Source of the DNA: CAYPHY01 sp964410625
GTDB taxonomy: Bacteria > Chloroflexota > Anaerolineae > Promineifilales > Promineifilaceae
Direction: 5' to 3'
NCBI GenBank assembly: GCA_964410625.1
Contig: CAYPHY010000027.1
Location: 1-64,000 of the forward strand
DNA: 64,000 nucleotides
In this document: positions 8,291 to 15,361 of the stretch, in pieces
How the letters are laid out: the number at the start of each line of letters is the position of its first letter
Numbering within the stretch: position 1 is the stretch's first letter
Notes under the pieces: model-generated
What the model was told of the DNA's origin: nothing
What the model saw: the letters and a program-made list of their open reading frames with translations, nothing else
Databases searched by the model: none
Program-made: the position numbers and the translations under genes

Positions 8291-11200
8291 TCACTCAGCT
8301 TCGGCAAGTATTGTCTCGATCCATTCTTCGAGGTTGCGCGAAGACGGCCGCCAATCATCCGGCAACTGCGCCCGCCACGCCTCCTGGCTGGCCTGTAGCT
8401 CCTCGCGGGTAGGGGGTGGGGTGTCGTCGTGGGTGATGATGAAGGCGGCGAGATCGGCCGCCTCTGCCCACTCGCCATCAATGGCCTTCAACTGTGCCAC
8501 GCCAGCCAGCGCATCCAGGACAATGCTGGTTGCGCCAATCGTTTCGGCCGTTTTGACGGCCGACTGGTAAGAGCGCGTCGCTTCCGAGTGTCGTTGCTGC
8601 TGCCGGGCGCTATTGCCCAGATTGACCAGCACTTCGGCCGCGCCCGCCCGGTCACCCACAGACTGGAACAAATAGCGACTTTCCTCAAAGCGACTATAGG
8701 CCGTTGAATAATCCTTCAATCCATAGGCCACATGACCCAGATTTTGCAGCGCGTGGGCTGCGCTACGTGAGTCACCAATCTCTAGCAAAATCCCCAGACT
8801 TTCTTCTAAATAAGATTGTGCTTCGGCATACTCACCTTGCAAACAAATGGTGTAACCCATGTTATTGAGCGTATGAGCAATTCCGCGATTATCGCCCTGC
8901 ACCCGGTAGAGTTCTAGGCTTTCCTGAAATAATCTTCGCGCCTCAATGTAATTGCCTACCAATGCGGCCATGCTGGCCATGTTGTGATATGTGATAGCAA
9001 TACCACGCTTATCGCCTAATTGACGGCGCAGCGCCAGACTACCCTGATTAAACTTGTGTGATTGCTCGTAATTGCCCTGCCGAAAGTAGACCAACGCCAA
9101 CGAATTGAGGGTGTTTGCAGCACTCCAGCGATAATCAATCGTCTCCGACAGTTTCAGGCTTTCCTCTAACCAAACACGTGCCTGCTCATACTCACCCGCT
9201 GCTTCAGCAACATTACCCAGGTAGTAGAGTGCCAGCGCGATAACCGCCGAATCTTGCACTTCACGGGCCAACTCCAATCCATCGCGCAACCAGCGGTCTG
9301 CCTTCTCTTGCTCTCCCAACCGATGGGCAAAAATACCCCTGGCGATTAGAACAACAGCTCTCACCTTTGCGGGCAATGATTCTGTAGAGATACTGCTAAA
9401 AAGCTTTAATCCATCCACGTACAGGCTGCGAATCTCATAAAAGATGGTCAGAGGGATAATTGCACCCTGTAGGCGCTCAAACTGCTGGTGATCAATAGCC
9501 CAATGTAAGGCACGGCGCACATTTTCAATCTCGGTGCGAATCGTCTCAACCGCTTCCCGCTGCCTGGCTCCCTTCAGATCATCCTCATGGCGGGCCACCA
9601 TTTGCAGATAGTAAGCTCCGTAGCGATCGAGGACTTGCTCCTGCTCCCCGTCCTGTTGAAAGCGTTCCAGCGCATATTCGCGCAAAACGGGCGGAACCTC
9701 ATAACGGCCGCCCGGCACACTACGCAACAAGGACTTATCCGACAACTGCATCAGGTCCGCCAAGGAGACACCGGCGATGGCCTGGGCGGCAGGCATGGCA
9801 AAGGGGGCGTGGAACACACCCAGCCGGGCAAAGGCTTCGCGCTCCCGCTCAACCAGCAATTGCCAGGAGTACTCAAAGACCGCTCGCAAACTGCGGTGGC
9901 GGTCTGGGACGTTGCGTAAAGAGCTGGTCAGAAAATCAAGCCCTTGCCCCATTTGCGCCACAATCTCCGCTGGTGAAAGCAACCGTGTCCAGGTCGCCGC
10001 CAATTCGATGCCCAATGCCAACCCACCCACATAACGACAGATGTCGCTAACCAGGCGTCTATTTTCGCCATTCAGATCCAGATCGGTCTGCACTTGCCGC
10101 GCCCGCTGGACAAAGAGTTGATAGGCCGTGCTACTTTCGGGATGGGACTCATCCGGACAGTCAAAGGCATCCAGCTCAAAGAGCCACTCCTCGCGCAAAT
10201 TCAGCCGTTCCTGCGACGTGACCAGGAAGGTGGATTCCGGCAGGAGGCGGATCATCTCCGCCAGCACGTCCGCTCCCTCCAGCACATGTTCGAAGTTATC
10301 CAGTACAAGGAGAATTTGCTTATCGCGCAGATAGTCCACCAATTGTGCCTGGGGGTCGCCGCGCCCGGAGAAGGTAAAGTGGATGTTGTCGGCGATGAAG
10401 GTCAGCATGTGGGCGGCCGAACTGATCTCCGACAGTGGAAAAAAATAAACGCCATAGCGATAGCGATCCAAACGAGCGCGAGCCACTTCTAACGCCAGAC
10501 GCGATTTACCCACCCCGCCCGGCCCGATAATCGTCACCAACCGGCAATCGGGATTATCCAACCGGTCGTGTATCGCCTCTAACTCGCGCTCGCGGCCGAC
10601 AAAGGGACTGAGGTTGGCGGGTAGGTTGTGGCGTGGGCGAAGCAGAGTGGAACGTGGGAAAAGTGGGGCGCGGGCGACGAGCACGTCGCGAGTGGAGAGT
10701 GGAGACGGCAGGGTGTTGGTCTTGATCTGCTCATAGATAGCGGTTGTCTCTGGTTGAGGGGCCAGTCCCATTTCCTCGCGTAGGATGCGCTCACATTCGC
10801 TGTATTGGCGCAAAGCGGCGGTCCGTTGCCCCGCCCAGGCATAGAGTTGCATCAATCGCTGGTGGGGCTGCTCGTTCAGCGAGTCCAGAGCCAGCCATTG
10901 ACGGCCGTAGCCAATCGCCTCCTCAAACTCCCCCCGCCGCGACAGCAAATCAATCAGATTCTCCCACACTTGGGCGATCTCCTGCCCCGCCTGTTCCGCC
11001 TGGAAAAAGTGCCAATCATCAAAGGCAGGGCTGTCGCTCAACGAAAAGCCGTCCATGAACGGGCCTTGATAGAGGGCGGCCGCTTCTCGCAACAGGCCCA
11101 ACCGCGCCTGCTCATCCCCGTCTGCCTGCGCCTCCAATGTTTTCAACAACTGGCGCAATTGTAATACGTCAACCCACAGGCCTCGTTGTGCCGCCTGTTC

Positions 11201-11485
11201 CCAATCCAGACCAATGACCTTTCGATCGGACTCAAACCACTCCTTGCCTACTGCCTTGGTCAGCGTCGCCAGCGTGCGGCGCAACGCCGAACGTGCCCGT
11301 TCCTGGTCTGAATCAGGCCAAAACATCACCGCCAGCGTACTGCGCTGGTGGGCTTGGCGCGTAATAGCCAGGTAAGTAATGAGAGCAATTGCCTTACGGG
11401 TATCCACCTCAATCGGATCGTTGTTTAGCGCGACGATCGGCGTCCCCAAGAGGCGGAGGCTTAGTTTGGTCAAGCGAGACCTCAT
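8291..11485 (-). CDS. SARP/AfsR-type regulator: BTAD, NB-ARC ATPase and TPR domains
   Basis: The 1064-residue protein has an OmpR-like winged helix (about 5-95) followed by the bacterial transcriptional activation domain (about 100-255, ending LREEMGLAPQPET). An NB-ARC/STAND ATPase follows, entered by NLSPFVGRERELE, with Walker A GPGGVGKS at 321-328 and Walker B-like ILLVLDNFEH near 395. The C-terminal 400 residues are TPR-like helical repeats. Such proteins activate transcription at short direct repeats spaced about 11 bases when ATP and a ligand or partner relieve autoinhibition. It is divergent from the subtilase at 12037, whose promoter carries 11-12-base-phased GTAACG repeats, so that gene is an obvious candidate target (inference). 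Confidence 0.88.
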   Translation of the reverse strand: MRSRLTKLSLRLLGTPIVALNNDPIEVDTRKAIALITYLAITRQAHQRSTLAVMFWPDSDQERARSALRRTLATLTKAVGKEWFESDRKVIGLDWEQAAQRGLWVDVLQLRQLLKTLEAQADGDEQARLGLLREAAALYQGPFMDGFSLSDSPAFDDWHFFQAEQAGQEIAQVWENLIDLLSRRGEFEEAIGYGRQWLALDSLNEQPHQRLMQLYAWAGQRTAALRQYSECERILREEMGLAPQPETTAIYEQIKTNTLPSPLSTRDVLVARAPLFPRSTLLRPRHNLPANLSPFVGRERELEAIHDRLDNPDCRLVTIIGPGGVGKSRLALEVARARLDRYRYGVYFFPLSEISSAAHMLTFIADNIHFTFSGRGDPQAQLVDYLRDKQILLVLDNFEHVLEGADVLAEMIRLLPESTFLVTSQERLNLREEWLFELDAFDCPDESHPESSTAYQLFVQRARQVQTDLDLNGENRRLVSDICRYVGGLALGIELAATWTRLLSPAEIVAQMGQGLDFLTSSLRNVPDRHRSLRAVFEYSWQLLVEREREAFARLGVFHAPFAMPAAQAIAGVSLADLMQLSDKSLLRSVPGGRYEVPPVLREYALERFQQDGEQEQVLDRYGAYYLQMVARHEDDLKGARQREAVETIRTEIENVRRALHWAIDHQQFERLQGAIIPLTIFYEIRSLYVDGLKLFSSISTESLPAKVRAVVLIARGIFAHRLGEQEKADRWLRDGLELAREVQDSAVIALALYYLGNVAEAAGEYEQARVWLEESLKLSETIDYRWSAANTLNSLALVYFRQGNYEQSHKFNQGSLALRRQLGDKRGIAITYHNMASMAALVGNYIEARRLFQESLELYRVQGDNRGIAHTLNNMGYTICLQGEYAEAQSYLEESLGILLEIGDSRSAAHALQNLGHVAYGLKDYSTAYSRFEESRYLFQSVGDRAGAAEVLVNLGNSARQQQRHSEATRSYQSAVKTAETIGATSIVLDALAGVAQLKAIDGEWAEAADLAAFIITHDDTPPPTREELQASQEAWRAQLPDDWRPSSRNLEEWIETILAEAE

Positions 11486-11500
11486 TCGTTAAAGAAAGAT

Positions 11501-11521
11501 GGTAATCGGTTATCGGTTACC
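11501..11521. promoter_or_regulatory. tandem heptamers in front of the SARP gene
   Basis: Three head-to-tail heptamers (GGTAATC, GGTTATC, GGTTACC) lie 16 bases upstream of the start codon of the minus-strand regulator. They may be an autoregulatory site or a member of the local repeat families. Confidence 0.35.
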
Positions 11522-11654
11522 GTTAGACAATGAGCGAATAATAATTCCACAACAATCAGTAACTGATTGCCCAATTATATCCCTTTTCTATGTAAAGTTG
11601 CCACTTTCCCCCCACCGGTAGCACGATTTGGCAAATCGTGCGCTTCTCTATCAA

Positions 11655-11801
11655 TACACTATTGCAAAAGTTATTTGCTCATACGTCATTCCGAGCGGAG
11701 CGAGGAATCCCTGGCGACTGCGTTGACCAGTGCATTGAAGGGGATTCCTCGCTCCGAAGACTCCGCTCGGAGTGACAGTTGGTTACTTTTGAAACAATGT
11801 A
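11655..11801. mobile_element. MITE-like element, family A, copy 2
   Basis: This 147-base copy has ends CACTATTGCAAAAGT and ACTTTTGAAACAATG and is flanked on both sides by TA, as expected for insertion by an IS630/Tc1-type transposase. It lies in the 551-base gap between the SARP regulator and the subtilase. The rest of that gap (11522-11654, 11802-11880) shows nothing else recognisable. Confidence 0.8.
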
Positions 11802-11883
11802 ATCAATTAGCCGGCCGCTCAGAATAAGAGTTTCTCGCTCGTTTAGCAGAACCACTACTAATTTCCTACTTTCGGCCGCAATC

Positions 11884-11934
11884 GTAACGCCCGCCGTAAC
11901 GGTATCGTAGCGAAAATTCCTTATGATGTATACT
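11884..11934 (+). promoter_or_regulatory. promoter with phased GTAACG repeats (subtilase)
   Basis: GTAACG at 11884 and 11896 and GTAGCG at 11907 are spaced 12 and 11 bases. TATACT at 11929-11934 is a good -10. The same arrangement stands before the paralogous gene at 18572. Phased direct repeats over the -35 region are typical of SARP-activated promoters. The leader to the ATG at 12037 would be about 95 bases. Confidence 0.55.
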
Positions 11935-12036
11935 GAATCAAAGAGGAGAACTTTGGTTCAACCGGCAAATCGCCTCTGGGCTGCGGATGGAGACCACTGC
12001 TCAGGCAAAAAGGCATCGCTAGAATAGGAGAACAAG

Positions 12037-14796
12037 ATGCAAGCAACGACAAATGCAACGAGGTTTAAGCCTCACTTATCTGCCTTGATATTAACAATGG
12101 TTAGTATCGGGCTTTTATTGTTTTCTGCTCCAGTCCAGGCACAGACCCCACCCCAACCCCTTGATGTGCCTGCTTCCGCTACTGTAGACCTGGATAAAAT
12201 TGATCAGGCATTGCAGGAGGCAATGCAGACAGCCAGCCCAAATACTGAACATGAGGTCATTGTCGTTTACAATGATGCCTCAGTTCTTTCCTTGCTCGCG
12301 CCATTGACATCCGTACTATACAAACTTCAGGTCTTGCCCGTCACAGGGATGATCTTTACCACCAATGAGATTGAACTCATTTCCACCTGGCCGACCATCG
12401 AATCAATCACGCTCAACCGCGAATTGGAATATTTCGTCCATGAGTCGGTTCCACTGATTGGTGCAGAGCAGGTGTGGAACAGCTATGGACAACGCGGCGG
12501 GGACAACACGGTGCGCGTGGCGGTCATTGATTCCGGCATTGATGCCCTCCATCCCGACCTGCCTTTTGGTGACAAGGTAATCCAAAACGCGCTAATCACA
12601 CCGTTGGCCGTCCCTGTCGAGAACTTGCCTTTAACAGACGTTGCCTTTGGACATGGAACCCACGTCGCCAGCACCATCGCCGGAACGGGTGCGGTATCGG
12701 ATGGTTACTATCAGGGTGTCGCACCGGATGTGGAGATTGTCGGTCTCGGCTCCGGTCTGACGCTGACCCTCCTCGCCGCTCTGCAATCCTATGATTGGGT
12801 GTTGGAACACGCCGATGAATATAACATCCGCATCATCAATAGCTCATGGGGAACCAGCGGCGGCGAGTTGAACATCAATGATCCCATCGTCATGGCGACC
12901 TACGAGGCGTATAAGCGCGGCATCCTCAGCGTCTTTCCCGCTGGCAATCAGGGTGGCAACGATTCACTAAATCCCTATTCGCTGGCCCCCTGGGTGTTGT
13001 CGGTAGCGGCCGGAGACAAGAGCGGCAATCTGGCCGGTTTCTCCTCTCGTGGCCTGAATGGCGACTATCTGAAGCATCCCGACCTGACCGCGCCAGGGGT
13101 GGACATTTATGCCGCTCGTGCCCTGGTTCCTGGCCTGCCAACGGCCGATCTCGAACCCAATCCAGTCAACCCCGCCTGGACAATCCCCTATGTTCGGATG
13201 AGTGGCACAAGCATGGCCGTGCCGCACGTGTCGGGGGCGGCCGCGCTGCTGCTCTCCGAAAATCCGCAACTGTCGCCCGATCAGTTGATCGATCTACTGA
13301 CCAACACCACCACGCCGATGCCGGGCTATGCGCTGCACGAGGCAGGGACAGGCTATCTGGACGCGCTGGCCGCCTATGAAGCCAGCCTGGGGGTCAGTGG
13401 CAATCTCAACGCCTTCCTCAACGGCAACATCGCCCACCCCATCGAAGAGGCACTGGGCTTCGACCCGTCCGTGCTAACTTATGATGTGAAGGAGTATAGC
13501 GGTTTCTCACTGTTAGGATTATTGGGCTTGCTGCCCGTTGATTATCCGTTACAGGTGAATGGAGACGTCGCCTATATTCAGGCTGAACTCACCTGGACGC
13601 CGGACTTCCAGGACGCCTTCGACCTGCAAATCATTGATCCCCAAGGCAACATCGTCGCCACCAGCAACAACAGCTTCAACCTGGGCGAAACGGCGCTGGC
13701 GATTCCCCAAACAACGGGGACCTACAAAGTACGAGTCTCCCCCTTCCTGGCCGTTGCCGCTAACTACAATCTGCAAATCACCACCGCCTATGATGGGACA
13801 GCGCCGGCCGCAGCGACCTTCGACTATGCCTTCAACGTCACTGGCATCACCAAGCAATTGCTGCTGTTAAATACACCGGCCGACTACTTCCGTAGCGGCG
13901 ACAACGGAACGGTTAGTTTCACCTTCAAACCTAATAATGGCACCTCTGGGGCGGGCTATGCGAGTTCGTTGCGAGCGGTCTATGTAGACCGGCTGGGCAA
14001 CTCGCAGGTGGATGAGGCGATTGTAGATCGCAATGGCGGCAAGTATGAATCGCGCTTCCGGCTAAATGGTAGTTGGTCGCTTGCGCCAGGGCCAATTGAT
14101 GTACACCTGGTCTATACGGGAGGCGGAACGGTTGAGCCAATGACCCCGGCGCGGTTCTATTTCAACCATCTCGACGTCGCCTTGTCCACCAACGGCACCA
14201 ACCACAACCCAGGCAGCACCATTACTTTTAACGGGACGATCAAACAACTAAATTCATTAGCCGGGCTGAATATCCAAAGCATCCTCGTCCCAGCCCAGGT
14301 ATCGGTGAAGTTAGTGGATAGCGCAGGGACGGTGTTGGCCTCCAAGAGTGTCCAGGCGAATTTATTGGGCAAATACAATGGTAGCCTGGTCGCCCCGGCC
14401 GGAGCGCAAGGCCAGACCACACTCATCGTCGAGGCCAATCACGGCAGCTCATTTGGAGAAAGACAACGGAGCCTCACCTTCCCCGGCAATATGGCCCCCG
14501 AAGCCAGCCTGTCGGCCGTTACCGGTGTAGACGCCAATGGCAATGCCTTTGTCCATGTCAATGCCGAAGTGAGCGACCTTGATGGGGCAAACGACGTGGA
14601 GAGTATCGTCATCTCGCTCACGGACCCACAGGGGAATGTCCTCCAGGGCTGGGACACGGCCGATTTCGACAACAACGGCGATAGTTGGACTCTGACCGGT
14701 AGCCTGCCCCTTACCGGCGGTGCTTCCTGGATGGTGGCGCTGACGGCCGTTGACAGTGCGGGTAACACCGCCAACAGCAGCCAACTAGTCGAATAA
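12037..14796 (+). CDS. secreted S8 subtilisin-like serine protease
   Basis: The 919-residue protein has a Sec signal peptide (hydrophobic core ALILTMVSIGLLLFSA, cleavage near VQAQ). A propeptide-like region follows (about 45-130, EHEVIVVYND). The peptidase S8 domain has the catalytic triad Asp165 (VIDSGID), His209 (GHGTHV) and Ser392 (SGTSMAVPH). Residues 480-620 form a pre-peptidase-type beta domain. The last 300 residues are two Ig-like beta modules, beginning DYFRSGDNGTVSF and NMAPEASLSAV. The C-terminal 220 residues are clearly related to the whole product of 18572-19255. It probably degrades extracellular protein or processes surface proteins. The start follows AGGAG at 12027-12031. A structured RNA lies about 100 bases after the stop. 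Confidence 0.92.
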   Translation: MQATTNATRFKPHLSALILTMVSIGLLLFSAPVQAQTPPQPLDVPASATVDLDKIDQALQEAMQTASPNTEHEVIVVYNDASVLSLLAPLTSVLYKLQVLPVTGMIFTTNEIELISTWPTIESITLNRELEYFVHESVPLIGAEQVWNSYGQRGGDNTVRVAVIDSGIDALHPDLPFGDKVIQNALITPLAVPVENLPLTDVAFGHGTHVASTIAGTGAVSDGYYQGVAPDVEIVGLGSGLTLTLLAALQSYDWVLEHADEYNIRIINSSWGTSGGELNINDPIVMATYEAYKRGILSVFPAGNQGGNDSLNPYSLAPWVLSVAAGDKSGNLAGFSSRGLNGDYLKHPDLTAPGVDIYAARALVPGLPTADLEPNPVNPAWTIPYVRMSGTSMAVPHVSGAAALLLSENPQLSPDQLIDLLTNTTTPMPGYALHEAGTGYLDALAAYEASLGVSGNLNAFLNGNIAHPIEEALGFDPSVLTYDVKEYSGFSLLGLLGLLPVDYPLQVNGDVAYIQAELTWTPDFQDAFDLQIIDPQGNIVATSNNSFNLGETALAIPQTTGTYKVRVSPFLAVAANYNLQITTAYDGTAPAAATFDYAFNVTGITKQLLLLNTPADYFRSGDNGTVSFTFKPNNGTSGAGYASSLRAVYVDRLGNSQVDEAIVDRNGGKYESRFRLNGSWSLAPGPIDVHLVYTGGGTVEPMTPARFYFNHLDVALSTNGTNHNPGSTITFNGTIKQLNSLAGLNIQSILVPAQVSVKLVDSAGTVLASKSVQANLLGKYNGSLVAPAGAQGQTTLIVEANHGSSFGERQRSLTFPGNMAPEASLSAVTGVDANGNAFVHVNAEVSDLDGANDVESIVISLTDPQGNVLQGWDTADFDNNGDSWTLTGSLPLTGGASWMVALTAVDSAGNTANSSQLVE

Positions 14797-14809
14797 AAAT
14801 GTAGATTAT

Positions 14810-14895
14810 GATGGATTAAGGTGGATTATGAATGGTGAATGGGGGAGGTGAATTGACCTTATCATTCACGATTCACCATTCATAATTCACAATTT
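14810..14895. repeat. ATTCACCATTCATAATTC hairpin repeat
   Basis: GAATGGTGAATGG-like units on the left pair with ATTCACGATTCACCATTCATAA on the right. The hairpin lies between the subtilase stop and the structured RNA. Confidence 0.5.
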
Positions 14896-14899
14896 AAAA

Positions 14900-15036
14900 G
14901 GCAAGCCCGGGTCATCTTTCTCCACAAGTTGCTTGCATCCCCCGGGCTTGCCCATCCTGTTTGGTGATCTCCTCATCCAAACAGGTCGTCGCCCAAAGTC
15001 GTGACCATCGTCATGACTTTGGGCGACACTCTTTTA
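14900..15036 (+). ncRNA. three-hairpin structured RNA, copy 1
   Basis: Three hairpins lie in a row. P1 is a perfect 12-base-pair stem (GGCAAGCCCGGG 14900-14911 with 14941-14952) with a 29-base loop. P2 is 9 base pairs (14956-14964 with 14977-14985) with a TGATCTCCTCAT loop. P3 is 13 base pairs (14988-15000 with 15015-15027), extendable through GTGAC/GTCAT, and is followed by CTTTTAT, so it looks like a terminator. Copy 2 at 19507-19647 has the same three stems, nearly the same loops and different, compensated stem bases. Strand is assigned from the T run. Both big loops expose CTCC, complementary to Shine-Dalgarno sequences. Whether it is a separate small RNA or a 3' UTR is not known. Confidence 0.8.
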
Positions 15037-15101
15037 TGCCCAGCCCGCGCTACAGCCCACAACAGAGTTTGCGGCCGTTCCAGTGTGCAGCAACCTTTAG
15101 T

Positions 15102-15129
15102 TTGCCTGTAAGGTAAGTCAGGCTATAAT
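15102..15129 (+). promoter_or_regulatory. sigma-70-type promoter for the beta-helix protein gene
   Basis: TTGCCT (15102-15107), a 16-base spacer and TATAAT (15124-15129). The leader to the ATG at 15362 would be about 225 bases. Nothing recognisable was found in that leader. Confidence 0.5.
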
Positions 15130-15361
15130 AGCGGCAGTCGTAAATGAAAGCCGTGTTTGGGATTCGAATTAGAACTCGCTGAAGCAATTCCCTGGCACCA
15201 TAAAACCGAATAACTGATCTATTTCACATGTAGTTGAGATTGGCCGTTTTGGGGGAGCGTTATCTGATCTCTTCTACCTGGGCGCTGTTTTGGCAGACTG
15301 CCTGCTGTTCTGGAGCTTTGAGTTCCGTTCGCCCGGTAGATAGGGTCAAAATGGAAGGATC

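Noticed and set aside
15160..15200. Possible tRNA, from a GATTCGAATTAG stretch
   Set aside because: No acceptor stem, anticodon arm or D-arm can be folded around it.
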